DNA of 64,000 nucleotides from Mycobacterium sp. SMC-8. Lineage in GTDB: Bacteria > Actinomycetota > Actinomycetes > Mycobacteriales > Mycobacteriaceae. Below, piece by piece: positions 1 through 8,327 of this stretch (within the stretch, counting starts at the first letter, position 1; each line of letters starts with the position of its first letter). The stretch covers positions 3,534,001-3,598,000 of the forward strand of contig NZ_CP079865.1 in NCBI RefSeq assembly GCF_025263565.1. Direction: 5' to 3'. The notes under the pieces were generated by a model that was not told the origin of the DNA, did no database searches, and was given only the letters and a program-made list of their open reading frames with translations. The translations under genes were made by a program, and so were the position numbers.

Positions 1-1
1 G

Positions 2-823
2 ATCCTCGGAAGCGGCGCCGAGGATCTCGTCGGCCTGCACCACAGCAACCATGGAGCGGACCTGCCGATGTATGACCACCAGGGACGCCTGCTCGACCCG
101 GATTCTCATCCGCTGCAGTGGATCCTGAAGACCGGGCTGAGCCTGCGGGGGGAGGTGGTCGGCGTCGACCGTCTCGACGGCACCCGGATCTGGGTGACCG
201 GTCACGGTCGCGTGATGCACCCCGAGGATCCGCAGAACTCACCGATTCTGATGTCGTTCACCGATATCACCGAGCACTACGACGCCCGCGAGAGACTTCT
301 GCACGAGGCCACTCACGACTGGCTCACCGGATTGCCGAACCGCGGGCACGCGTTGGACCACGCCGCCGCGGCGATGTCTCAGACCGGCGCGGACCGGTTG
401 TCTGCGGTGCTGTTCATCGACCTCGACCGGTTGAAGTCGGTCAACGACAACCACGGCCACACCATCGGTGACGACGTGTTGCGCCGGGTGGCCCAGCGGA
501 TGCGCTCGGCGACGCGACCCCAGGATCTGGTGGCACGAATCGGTGGGGACGAGTTCGTCGTGCTGCTGACGGGACCGGTCGAGGAGGCCGATGTGGACGC
601 GATCGCCGAATGTCTGCACGAGGTGCTCGCCGAGGAGATGCTCATCGGATCGCTGAAGCTTCGGGTCGGCGCCAGCATCGGCATCACCACGATCAGCGAC
701 GACGACCGGCGCAGCCTGGGGGATGTGCTCCGGGATGCGGACGCCGCGATGTATCGCGCCAAGGCGCAGGGACGCGCCAGCACAGCACGTTTCGAAGCCG
801 CCCCCGACCGCCTCTGCGACTGA
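2..823 (+). CDS. PAS-GGDEF diguanylate cyclase, 5' partial
   Basis: The frame is open from the left edge, so the true start lies outside the window; ATG 68 is internal because codons upstream of it continue the PAS-like domain. The visible protein holds the end of a PAS domain (ending near SFTDITEHYDARERL) and then a full GGDEF domain with RIGGDEFVVLL at about 536-568. RPQD lies five residues before GGDEF, the spacing of the product-inhibition I-site, so the enzyme is probably an active, feedback-controlled maker of cyclic di-GMP from two GTP. It ends 5 bp before the convergent crp gene. The N-terminal sensor part cannot be seen. Confidence 0.9.
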   Translation: MLGSGAEDLVGLHHSNHGADLPMYDHQGRLLDPDSHPLQWILKTGLSLRGEVVGVDRLDGTRIWVTGHGRVMHPEDPQNSPILMSFTDITEHYDARERLLHEATHDWLTGLPNRGHALDHAAAAMSQTGADRLSAVLFIDLDRLKSVNDNHGHTIGDDVLRRVAQRMRSATRPQDLVARIGGDEFVVLLTGPVEEADVDAIAECLHEVLAEEMLIGSLKLRVGASIGITTISDDDRRSLGDVLRDADAAMYRAKAQGRASTARFEAAPDRLCD

Positions 824-828
824 TCGGG

Positions 829-1506
829 TCAGCGCTGCGCTCGGCGGGCCAGCCGGGCGGGGTCGTGGATGATGGTCGACTTACCCCGCTGTTCGATCCA
901 GCCGCGCTGCGCGAAGTCCGACAGCGCCTTGTTGATGGTCTCGCGCGACGAGCCGGCCAGTTGCGCGATCTCCTCCTGGGTGAGGCCGTGCTCGACGCGC
1001 AGCGCGCCGTCCTGCTGGGTGCCGAAGCGGCGGGCCAGGTCGAGCAATTGCTTGGCGACACGGCCGGGGACGTCGGTGAAGATCAGGTCGCACAGCGTGT
1101 CGTTGGTGCGGCGCAGCCGGCGAGCCAGTACGCGCAGTAGCTGGTCGGCGATCTCCGGGCGCTCGGCGATCCAGAATCGCAGCGCCTCCCGGTCCATGGT
1201 CACCGCCCGCACGGCGGTCAGCGTCGTGACCGAGCTCGTCCTCGGCCCCGGATCGAAGATGGCGAGTTCGCCGAACATGTCGGCCGGGCCCATCAGCGTC
1301 AGCAGACTCTCGCGGCCGTCCGGGGTCGCGCAGCCGACCTTCACCCTGCCCGAGGTGATGATGTAGAGCCGGTCACCCAACTCGCCCTCGTTGAAGACCC
1401 GGTGGCCGCGGGGGAACGACACCTCCTGCAGCTGGTTGCACAACACGGCGACCGCGCTCTGGTCCACCCCCTGGAAGATGGCGGCCCGTGCCAGAACTTC
1501 GTCCAC
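829..1506 (-). CDS. crp: Crp/Fnr family cAMP receptor protein
   Basis: The 225-residue protein matches mycobacterial Crp (Rv3676 type, 224 residues, from memory) along its length. It has an N-terminal cyclic-nucleotide domain ([34 protein letters not shown]) and a C-terminal winged helix ([20 protein letters not shown]). GTG 1506 is chosen because the protein then begins VDEVLARA like known Crp, and AGGGA stands 4 bases upstream; the open frame runs on to 1704 but would overlap the next gene. Some mycobacteria carry two Crp paralogues, and this could be the second, since it differs in places from the M. tuberculosis protein. It should act as a cAMP-modulated DNA-binding regulator. Confidence 0.9.
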   Translation of the reverse strand: MDEVLARAAIFQGVDQSAVAVLCNQLQEVSFPRGHRVFNEGELGDRLYIITSGRVKVGCATPDGRESLLTLMGPADMFGELAIFDPGPRTSSVTTLTAVRAVTMDREALRFWIAERPEIADQLLRVLARRLRRTNDTLCDLIFTDVPGRVAKQLLDLARRFGTQQDGALRVEHGLTQEEIAQLAGSSRETINKALSDFAQRGWIEQRGKSTIIHDPARLARRAQR

Positions 1507-1673
1507 GCTGTCCCTTTCTCGCTCTCGACCGAGTGTGCGGGCGTCGCCGAAGGACGCATTACAGGAGGGAGAGCACGCGTAACGTAGCAGGTCCGCGGTC
1601 ATCTCCGCGAGCCGTCTCGCCCGGTCACCGGGAGCTACCGACGGTGAAAACCTCTCGGGTGCAACACCGTTCG

Positions 1674-2228
1674 TCAGTCGACGGTGATTCGTAGATTTTC
1701 GCACAAGAACAGGAACGCGACGGCGAACGGGTTGTCGGCGGTGTTCTGCCGCAGCGCGGGCCAGTCGAGTTGTTCACGGACCGCGCGCACTGACGGGATC
1801 AGCCGGGCGAAATCGCAGTGGTGCTCGTTGAGCGCCCGCAGCTTCTGTGTCACCACCGCGGTCGGTGTCAGCACCGGTATGGACAGCGCCAGCACGTCCT
1901 GCACCCGCGCACGGTCGATCAGCTCGATGTCGACCGGCACCCCGTTGATGTGGTGGAGCACGTCGATCAGGGCGGGTTCGTCCACGCCGAGGGCGGCCTT
2001 GAACAGCCAGTCCTCGGGCGGTCTGCGGATGTCGAAGCCGGCTTTGGACAGGGTTGCCGCGGCCGCCTCGACGTCCTGTTCGGTGACGACGAAATCGACG
2101 TCATGGGTCGGTTCGGGGCCGCCGTGGACCCACAGCGCATAGCTGCCGGCCAGCGCGAACGGTGGACCGTCGGCCTTGAGCGCCGAGGCGGCCCGCCGCA
2201 GCGACTCACGCAGATCGTCGTGGGACAT
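1674..2228 (-). CDS. Nucleotidyltransferase-fold protein
   Basis: A 184-residue protein with a minimal nucleotidyltransferase signature: [10 protein letters not shown], then THDVDFVV with the paired metal-binding aspartates, and a later [17 protein letters not shown] that could supply the third acidic residue. Related proteins include stand-alone antitoxin- or AbiEii-like nucleotidyltransferases. No partner toxin, HEPN or abortive-infection gene is adjacent, so I do not call it a toxin-antitoxin system. It lies 167 bp upstream of crp in the same direction; the gap probably holds the crp promoter. Substrate unknown. Confidence 0.75.
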   Translation of the reverse strand: MSHDDLRESLRRAASALKADGPPFALAGSYALWVHGGPEPTHDVDFVVTEQDVEAAAATLSKAGFDIRRPPEDWLFKAALGVDEPALIDVLHHINGVPVDIELIDRARVQDVLALSIPVLTPTAVVTQKLRALNEHHCDFARLIPSVRAVREQLDWPALRQNTADNPFAVAFLFLCENLRITVD

Positions 2229-2275
2229 GGAGGCATCACCGTTGGTTTCCGTCGCAGGTGGGTAGTTGGGTACCC

Positions 2276-3082
2276 ATGAAGTTGGTGACGTTCAACATCC
2301 TGCACGGCCGCACCCTCGGTGACGGCGTGGACCTGGACCGCTTCGCTGAATGTGTGGCCGGGCTCGACGCCGACATCCTGGCGCTGCAGGAGGTGGACTC
2401 GATTCAGGCGCGCTCCGGATCGGCCGATCTGACGGCGTTGGCCGCCGAGGCGATGGGCGCGCGGAGTCACCAGTTCGTGGCGGCGATCGCGGGCACACCG
2501 GGGGCGACCTGGATGGCTGCGACGGGAGAGGAGCAGCCCGGTACCGCTGCCTACGGCGTCGCGCTGCTGTCGCGCTATCCGGCATTGAACTGGCAGGTCG
2601 TCCGGTTGCCCCGGATCCCGTTCCGGTTCCCGATGTATCTCGCTGCGCCCGGGCGGGTGCAGGTCATCCACGAGGAGCCGCGCGCGGCGGTGATCGGACA
2701 GTTCGACACCCCGCTGGGGAACCTGACCGTGGTCAACACCCATCTGTCGTTCGTGCCGGGATGGAACCGCGTCCAATTGCGCCGGCTGATGCGCGACGTC
2801 CGCGGTCTGCCGTGGCCGCGGATCCTGACCGGGGATCTGAACATGTCGGCCGCCGCTGCGCGCCGGTGGTCGAGGCTGAGGCAGTTGGCGGCGGCCCCCA
2901 CGTTCCCCGCCGACAATCCCTCCAAGCAGCTCGATCACGTGCTGACCGACGATCCCGGGTTGTTCGCAGCGGCGTGTGAGACGCCGCGAGTGCCCATCTC
3001 CGACCACCGGCCGCTGGTCGTGCATCTGCAGCGCTCGGATTCCGAGGTCCACCTCGGGGACGCTCGGACGCAGAACCCCTGA
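2276..3082 (+). CDS. Endonuclease/exonuclease/phosphatase (EEP) family protein
   Basis: A 268-residue EEP-fold hydrolase. The motif order is that of the metal-dependent phosphodiesterase family: KLVTFNILHG (Asn), ALQEVDS (metal Glu), LTGDLNMS (Asp/Asn), LDHVLTDD and PISDHRPLVV (catalytic Asp-His). ATG 2276 is used because the conserved beta strand starts there; an in-frame GTG at 2258 is possible. The family includes DNA repair nucleases, phosphoinositide phosphatases and sphingomyelinases. There is no signal peptide, so a cytoplasmic role is likelier. The exact substrate cannot be told. Confidence 0.85.
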   Translation: MKLVTFNILHGRTLGDGVDLDRFAECVAGLDADILALQEVDSIQARSGSADLTALAAEAMGARSHQFVAAIAGTPGATWMAATGEEQPGTAAYGVALLSRYPALNWQVVRLPRIPFRFPMYLAAPGRVQVIHEEPRAAVIGQFDTPLGNLTVVNTHLSFVPGWNRVQLRRLMRDVRGLPWPRILTGDLNMSAAAARRWSRLRQLAAAPTFPADNPSKQLDHVLTDDPGLFAAACETPRVPISDHRPLVVHLQRSDSEVHLGDARTQNP

Positions 3083-3121
3083 GCAGACCCGGGGAATCGG
3101 CGTAATACGTCGACTGCCAGG

Positions 3122-4375
3122 CTATTCCGAGGTCAGCAGGAACCGCCCCAGATAGGGCGCGAACCGATCTCTGAGGCTGTCGGGGTCCAGGCCGAACATC
3201 TCGGGCGAGGTGTGCACCCGGCCGTGTCGTCCGCGGCGGTGACCTTGCAGGTATTGCGCGATCGCGGAGCGGGCATCGTCGGTGAGCAGTTCCCCCGCCA
3301 CGGAGTACACCCGCTCGGCGGTGCCCATCTCATCAGCCATGAACTGGTCGAACACGATGTCCACTGAGCGCTCCGCCGGGATGAGATCTCGATCCCGAAT
3401 GCAGGTGTCGAGCAGGCGTTCCAGCCGGTCGATCCACGCATGGGCGAGCGCCGTGACGTCGACCCTGTCGCGGTGCATCCGCTCGGAGTAGGTCACCATC
3501 GCGATCATCGACAACGCCACCGGGACCGGATCACGATGGGTGAAAACCACCACGACACCGGGCATCACCGCCTCGAGCACCGGCAGCTGCCCCAGGTGCT
3601 GGGGCGACTTGAGCACCCATCGCCGTCCGCCGCGCAGGAACTGCAGCGCCTTGAGCTGCGTGACCAGATAACGGTACGACGACGTCTGGTCGCTGCTCCA
3701 GAACCACTCGGTCCAGCGCGGCACATGGGCCAGAGTGTCCATCAACATCGTCGAGAAGTCGTTGGCCAGCAGCTGGATCTCCTCGTGCACGTGATCCGTG
3801 GTCATCTCGTGCATCAGGGCGAAGTGTGGCATCAGCACATCCATGGTGTGCACTGCGACGTCCATCCGCGCGATCCGCGGATCGGGCTCTATCCCCGTCT
3901 CGGACGGCAGCGGGAACGGTTCGACGCTCTCCCAGTACGGCAGGCTGCGGAAGGTCGGCGCCGCGGCCAGCATGTTGTGCAGGTGGGTGGTGCCCGAGCG
4001 TGGCAGGCCGGCGATCACCACCGGGGCAGCCAGCTCGATGTCCTCGATCTCGGGATGTCGGGCGAGCAGCTCCGTCAGCAGCAACCGATTCTTGAGCCAC
4101 TGCACGAGCTGCGCGTGGAAATTCACGATCCCCGGGGCGTGCATATCGATCTCGCGCAGCTCGCTGACGTAACGCTGCAGGCGGTCGCGATAGTCGTCCG
4201 GGCCGAAGTCGGTCAGGCCCGTGGCTTCCGTGGCCCGCTGGTGCAGCACCTCCACATCGAGTGGGCAGTCGGCGGCCAACGTCGCCATCATATCGCGAAG
4301 CTGTTGTGCCGCAGGGCTGTAGCGCGGTTCGGCGAGGTCGTCGAGATAGACCAGATCCGCTGTGGCGTCCGTCAC
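3122..4375 (-). CDS. Sulfotransferase family protein
   Basis: A 417-residue sulfotransferase-like protein. The 5'-phosphosulfate loop is VVIAGLPRSGTTHLHNML near residue 115, and the 3'-phosphate binding region is VVVFTHRDPVPVALSMIAM. These bind PAPS in enzymes that sulfate hydroxyl groups of lipids, steroids or sugars. Mycobacteria carry many such Stf paralogues, mostly unassigned. The start is placed at GTG 4375, giving a 28 bp gap to the divergent TetR gene; the frame is open further upstream but would run through that regulator's promoter. Shine-Dalgarno support is weak, so the start is uncertain. The divergent TetR regulator may control it. Confidence 0.85.
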   Translation of the reverse strand: MTDATADLVYLDDLAEPRYSPAAQQLRDMMATLAADCPLDVEVLHQRATEATGLTDFGPDDYRDRLQRYVSELREIDMHAPGIVNFHAQLVQWLKNRLLLTELLARHPEIEDIELAAPVVIAGLPRSGTTHLHNMLAAAPTFRSLPYWESVEPFPLPSETGIEPDPRIARMDVAVHTMDVLMPHFALMHEMTTDHVHEEIQLLANDFSTMLMDTLAHVPRWTEWFWSSDQTSSYRYLVTQLKALQFLRGGRRWVLKSPQHLGQLPVLEAVMPGVVVVFTHRDPVPVALSMIAMVTYSERMHRDRVDVTALAHAWIDRLERLLDTCIRDRDLIPAERSVDIVFDQFMADEMGTAERVYSVAGELLTDDARSAIAQYLQGHRRGRHGRVHTSPEMFGLDPDSLRDRFAPYLGRFLLTSE

Positions 4376-4386
4376 AAAGCAATATG

Positions 4387-4404
4387 TTACTGTGAGTATC
4401 GTAA
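4387..4404. promoter_or_regulatory. Candidate TetR operator between sulfotransferase and tetR
   Basis: The 28 bp gap between the divergent starts contains TTAC at 4387-4390 and GTAA at 4401-4404, a short inverted repeat 10 bp apart in AT-rich DNA. Self-regulating TetR proteins usually bind such sites in their own divergent promoter. The arms are only 4 bp, so this is weak. Confidence 0.35.
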
Positions 4405-4979
4405 TGATGACAGAGGTGGGACGCCCCCGGGATCGCGGCATCGACGACGCGGTGCTTCGCGCCACCGTGGAGCTGATCAGTGAGTCGTCCTACGCCGATC
4501 TGTCCCTCGACGCGATCGCGACGCGCGCGGGCACCAGCAAGCCGGCCATTTACCGGCGCTGGCGGGGGAAGGCTCACCTGGTGCACGAAGCCGTCTTCCC
4601 GGTCGATGCGTCCACTGAGCTTCCCGCCACCGGATCGCTGGACGGGGACGTGCGCGAGATGCTGAGGCGGACGCTCGCGGTGTTGAGCACTCCGGCCGCG
4701 CGCGCGGCGCTGCCCGGGCTGGTGGGGGAGATGGCCTCCGATCCGACGCTGCACACCGCGCTGCTGGAGCGATTCTCCGACGTCCTCGTCCGCGGCCTGA
4801 ACGACTTCCTGCAGTCCGCCGTCGACCGGTCCGAGGTGCGCCGCGACGTCACCGCCACGAAACTCGCCGAAGCCGTCGCGGGAATGACGTTGCTGGCGTT
4901 GCTCACTCGCGGCACCGACGTCGACGCGGAGTGGATCGAGCAGACCGCGCAGCTGATCACGAAAGGAATCAGTGCATGA
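4404..4979 (+). CDS. TetR/AcrR family transcriptional regulator
   Basis: A 191-residue TetR-type repressor. The N-terminal helix-turn-helix is LSLDAIATRAGTSKPAIYRRW, followed by the usual K-x-x-L-V helix; the C-terminal ligand domain is alpha-helical and divergent. ATG 4404 (or the next codon, ATG 4407) is taken because the domain begins there and the divergent gene is not overlapped. Its stop overlaps the next start as ATGA, so it is translationally coupled to the DUF1214 gene. It probably represses its own operon and perhaps the sulfotransferase; the ligand is unknown. Confidence 0.88.
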   Translation: MMTEVGRPRDRGIDDAVLRATVELISESSYADLSLDAIATRAGTSKPAIYRRWRGKAHLVHEAVFPVDASTELPATGSLDGDVREMLRRTLAVLSTPAARAALPGLVGEMASDPTLHTALLERFSDVLVRGLNDFLQSAVDRSEVRRDVTATKLAEAVAGMTLLALLTRGTDVDAEWIEQTAQLITKGISA

Positions 4980-6088
4980 CCTCTGACATCCACGAGGCCA
5001 CGGCGGCGTGGCGGGAACTGCTGGACACCCTGCGGCAGTTGGACGAATCATTCATGACCGGCCCGAAAGCCGTCACCGACGATCGCCACATCGCCGACGG
5101 CTACCGGATGATCGCGACCACCCTGGGGGTCGCGTTCGACACGTACCTGTTCGCCGATCCCAGCCGCCCCCGGTGGCTGGAGGTGAACTCACCGTTGCGC
5201 CCGGACCGGCGCTGGGGTGGGGACAACACCGACGCCATCTACTACATGTGCCCCGTGGATCCCGGGCGGCGCTACCGAGTCAGCGGCAATCGCGGTGACA
5301 GCGTGTACTTTTCGGTCACCGCTTACAACGAGCCCGCGCCGGGAGCGTGGTCGGACCGGATCGTCGCGATCGTGCGCGACGACGACCTCGACATCGACGG
5401 CGACGGCAACTTCACCTTCGACTTCGGCCCCCAACCCGACGCCGCGGTGTTGATGACACGCGACTACCAAGCCGATCCGCTCGTGGGCCGGCCCGTCACC
5501 TGGAACATCGAGGCTCTTGAGCCGCCAGACCCGTTCTGTCACGGCGAGGCCGAAACCGCGGCCGCGCTGCGAGCCAGCGCGGCCTGGCTGCGGACCATGT
5601 TCGCGATCCTTCCGTTGACGGTAGGGGTCAGAGATGCCGGCGAGCATCAGCTGGGCCACGAAACCGCAATGGCCGCCAATGATTTCGCCGATCCCTACCA
5701 GGTGCCCGACGCGAACTTCGGCTGGTCGGCGCGTGACGCGTGCTACTCCTACGGCAGCTTCGACCTCGCTGAGGACGAGGCGCTGGTGATCACCCATCGG
5801 CCTCCGAACTGCCGATTCTGGAATCTGGTGGTGTGGAACCAGTTCATGGCGGTGCCCGGCGTGCCCGACGCGCGCAGCTCGGTCAACGGTGCGACAGCGG
5901 TACCCGACAGCGACGGAACCGTCACCGTTGTGGTGTCCCGGGGGATGACGGATCATCCGAACGCGCTGACCACGCTGGATTATCCGCGCGGCAACCTCGC
6001 CTTCCGCTGGTTCCTGGCCGACGAGGTTCCGGCCCGCCCGCGTGTGTCGCTGGTGAAGATCGCCGATGCCCCGACGTCGGTCAGCTGA
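4976..6088 (+). CDS. DUF1214-type protein
   Basis: A 370-residue protein of the DUF1214-related group common in mycobacterial catabolic clusters. Recognisable parts are AIYYMCPVDPGRRYRVSGNR and the C-terminal THRPPNCRFWNLVVWNQFM with LDYPRGNLAFRWFLAD. No catalytic motif is known to me. ATG 4976 overlaps the TetR stop (ATGA) and has GAAAGGA 8 bases upstream, so the start is firm. There is no signal peptide or membrane segment. The coupling suggests it is the main target or partner of the TetR regulator; function unknown. Confidence 0.8.
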   Translation: MTSDIHEATAAWRELLDTLRQLDESFMTGPKAVTDDRHIADGYRMIATTLGVAFDTYLFADPSRPRWLEVNSPLRPDRRWGGDNTDAIYYMCPVDPGRRYRVSGNRGDSVYFSVTAYNEPAPGAWSDRIVAIVRDDDLDIDGDGNFTFDFGPQPDAAVLMTRDYQADPLVGRPVTWNIEALEPPDPFCHGEAETAAALRASAAWLRTMFAILPLTVGVRDAGEHQLGHETAMAANDFADPYQVPDANFGWSARDACYSYGSFDLAEDEALVITHRPPNCRFWNLVVWNQFMAVPGVPDARSSVNGATAVPDSDGTVTVVVSRGMTDHPNALTTLDYPRGNLAFRWFLADEVPARPRVSLVKIADAPTSVS

Positions 6089-6103
6089 GCGCATTTCCCG
6101 CGA

Positions 6104-6117
6104 AGGACTTTGGTCCC
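6104..6117 (+). promoter_or_regulatory. DosR-like box upstream of usp
   Basis: AGGACTTTGGTCCC matches the core of the published mycobacterial DosR/DevR box, GGGACTWWAGTCCC, at 12 of 14 positions and keeps the inverted GGAC/GTCC arms. It lies 105 bp upstream of a universal stress protein gene, the class of gene most often controlled by DosR in hypoxia and NO stress. Confidence 0.6.
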
Positions 6118-6222
6118 ATCGCATGATGACGGCTTTCCACTGACGTACCTCGAGCCGTGACGATAACGTCGTGGTGTCAGACGGCACCGGCGCCGTCGGC
6201 CTAAGTGGAGGAGGCACACCTG

Positions 6223-7107
6223 ATGTCCACCCCGGTAGCACTCAACGGCATCGTCGTCGCGGTCGACGGCTCGGCACCATCGCGCGTCGCGGTCGACTGG
6301 GCTGCGCGCAACGCCGCCATGCGCCGGGTGCCGTTGACGTTGGCGCATGTCCTTCCCGGCGCTGCCATGCAGTCGTGGATCCAGGCTCCACTGCCGATGG
6401 CCTACCTGGAGGATGAGCAGGAGGAGGCGCGCCGGATTCTCGCCGATGCGCGTTCGGTCGCCGAAGCCGCCATGGCCGGTGACGCCGTGGACGTCGGTGA
6501 GGTGGTGCTGTCGGGTCAGCCCGTCGCCGCACTGGTCGATGTGGCCAAAGAGGCCGACATGCTGGTCGCCGGCTGCAGGGGCAAAGGCAAGTGGGAACGC
6601 CGGCTGCTGGGTTCGGTCAGTACCGGTCTCGTGCAGCACGCGCACTGCCCTGTCGCGGTGATCCACGACGAGGACCCGCTGATCCCGCATCCCGCCCAGG
6701 CGCCGGTGGTGGTCGGGGTGGACGGTTCCCCGGCGTCCGAGCGGGCCACCGCGATCGCATTCGACGAGGCGTCACGGCGCGGGGTCGAACTCGTCGCGTT
6801 GCACACCTGGAGCGACGCCGGTTACGAACTGCCGGGCGCCGGGTGGTCGGAGGTGCAACCCGAGGAGGACATGCTGCTGGCCGAGCGGCTGGCCGGATGG
6901 CAGGAACGCTACCCCGACGTCACCGTCCGGCGCGTAGTGTGCCGGGACCAGCCGGCCCGACGGTTGCTGGAAGAAGCCGAGAAGGGCCAGCTCCTGGTCG
7001 TCGGAAGTCACGGCCGCGGCGGCTTCGCCGGGATGCTGTTGGGCTCGGTGGCATCTCAGGTCGTTCAGTCGGCGCGTGGACCGGTGATCGTGGCCCGGAA
7101 GTCCTGA
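6223..7107 (+). CDS. Tandem-domain universal stress protein
   Basis: A 294-residue protein made of two Usp domains. Each has the ATP-binding G-x2-G-x9-G-(S/T) motif: GCRGKGKWERRLLGSVS in the first and GSHGRGGFAGMLLGSVAS in the second. ATG 6223 has GGAGGAGG nearby, which decides the start over the in-frame GTG at 6205. In mycobacteria many such tandem proteins belong to the DosR dormancy regulon, and a DosR-like box stands upstream here. They are cytoplasmic nucleotide-binding proteins thought to help survival in low oxygen or growth arrest. Confidence 0.92.
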   Translation: MSTPVALNGIVVAVDGSAPSRVAVDWAARNAAMRRVPLTLAHVLPGAAMQSWIQAPLPMAYLEDEQEEARRILADARSVAEAAMAGDAVDVGEVVLSGQPVAALVDVAKEADMLVAGCRGKGKWERRLLGSVSTGLVQHAHCPVAVIHDEDPLIPHPAQAPVVVGVDGSPASERATAIAFDEASRRGVELVALHTWSDAGYELPGAGWSEVQPEEDMLLAERLAGWQERYPDVTVRRVVCRDQPARRLLEEAEKGQLLVVGSHGRGGFAGMLLGSVASQVVQSARGPVIVARKS

Positions 7108-7150
7108 GCGCAGAACGCTTCCGGTAGTCGTGCGTTCGCCGGCCCCGGCG

Positions 7151-7178
7151 GGCCCGACCTGGTTCCGGTGGTCGGGCC
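7151..7178. terminator. Stem-loop between convergent usp and fadE
   Basis: A perfect 9 bp stem (GGCCCGACC at 7151-7159, GGTCGGGCC at 7170-7178) with a 10-base loop lies between two convergent genes. No U-tract follows, as is common for mycobacterial intrinsic-like terminators. It could serve both strands. Confidence 0.5.
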
Positions 7179-7184
7179 GGCGGC

Positions 7185-8327
7185 CTACCGCGAGGTCAGC
7201 TCGGCGTAGCGCGCGACGTGGTGGTCGGTCGATCCGAACTCGAACTGCACAGCGGTGAGCCGTTTGAAGTAGTGACCGATCGCCAGCTCCTCGGTCATGC
7301 CCATGCCGCCGTGCAGCTGCACGGCCTGCTGTCCCACGAACCGGGCGGCGCGGCCCACCGTGACCTTGGCCGCCGACACCGCCCTGGCCCGGGCGACGTC
7401 GTCGGCGTCGAGGTTGAGAGTCGCCAACAACGCTGCGGCAGCGGCCTGTTCGACCTCCATGTACATGTCCACCATCCGATGCTGGAGGACCTGGAAACTG
7501 CCGATGGGCTGCCCGAACTGTTGGCGTTGTTTGCAGTATTCGACGGTGTCGGCCAGCACCTTGCGCATGCAGCCGACCGCCTCCGCACAGACCGCGGTGG
7601 CGCCCTCGTCACGGGCCAGTGCGAGCGACGGCCACGCGCCGCCCTCCCGGCCCAACAGCGCGGTGGCCGGCAACCGGAGGTCGTCCAGCACGATGTCGGA
7701 CGCTCGGCGGTCGTCGACCGTGCGGTAGTGGTGCAGATCGATACCTGTTGCGGCGGAGCCGAGTTCGACGAGGAACAGCGAGATGCCGTCAGTGTCGGTG
7801 CGCTCGCCGGCCGTCCTGGCGGTGACCAGCACGTGACCGGCCAGCGGTGTGCTGGTCGAGACGATCTTGGCGCCGAACAGGATCCAGCCGTCACCGTCAC
7901 GGCGGGCGGTCGTGCTGACATCCTGCCAGCGTTCGCCGGAGGTCGGTTCGGTGGCGGCCAGCGACACCACGGCGGCGCCGGAGACGATCTGGTCGACGAG
8001 TGCCGCTGCGGTGTCCCCACCGGCGCGCTGCAGCAGTCCGGCGGCGACGACGGCGGTGTCGACATAGGGTTCGATCACCAGGGCGTGTCCCAGCGCTTCG
8101 GCGATGAGCATCATCTCGACCGGGCCGCCGCCGATCCCGCCGGCCTCTTCCGGCAGCGCCGCGCCCAGGATGCCGAGCTCCTCGGCGAGGGCGCGCCAGA
8201 TCTCGGGTTGCCAACCCGGGCCGGTCTTGGCCGCGGTACGGCTCTTCTCGAGGTCGTAGCGGGTGGCGAGAAACCGAGCCAGGCTCCCTCGCAGCAGTTC
8301 CTGTTCGTCGTTGAGTGTGAAGTCCAT
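7185..8327 (-). CDS. Acyl-CoA dehydrogenase, FadE subunit
   Basis: A 380-residue acyl-CoA dehydrogenase. The C-terminal helical part has QRQQFGQPIGSFQVLQHRM and VQLHGGMGMTEE, both typical. The position of the medium-chain-type catalytic Glu (Y-E-G-T) is FEFGSTD here, so the base is not at that place. Its ATG follows directly on the stop codon of the upstream ACAD gene (TAA-ATG). Adjacent pairs of unlike FadE genes in actinobacteria often encode alpha2-beta2 enzymes that oxidise steroid or other bulky CoA esters; I infer that here. Substrate unknown. Confidence 0.88.
   Translation of the reverse strand: MDFTLNDEQELLRGSLARFLATRYDLEKSRTAAKTGPGWQPEIWRALAEELGILGAALPEEAGGIGGGPVEMMLIAEALGHALVIEPYVDTAVVAAGLLQRAGGDTAAALVDQIVSGAAVVSLAATEPTSGERWQDVSTTARRDGDGWILFGAKIVSTSTPLAGHVLVTARTAGERTDTDGISLFLVELGSAATGIDLHHYRTVDDRRASDIVLDDLRLPATALLGREGGAWPSLALARDEGATAVCAEAVGCMRKVLADTVEYCKQRQQFGQPIGSFQVLQHRMVDMYMEVEQAAAAALLATLNLDADDVARARAVSAAKVTVGRAARFVGQQAVQLHGGMGMTEELAIGHYFKRLTAVQFEFGSTDHHVARYAELTSR

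Noticed and set aside
1674..2228. Toxin-antitoxin or abortive infection system
   Set aside because: Only the nucleotidyltransferase-fold gene is present; no toxin, HEPN or antitoxin partner is adjacent.
4387..4407. Another copy of the 37-61 kb operator at the first tetR gene
   Set aside because: TTACTGTGA fits one half at 7 of 9, but the second half does not match; more likely a separate site.
3531..5051. A 506-codon minus-strand open frame across the sulfotransferase-TetR region
   Set aside because: It runs in another frame of the sulfotransferase gene and antisense to tetR; no domain is recognisable.
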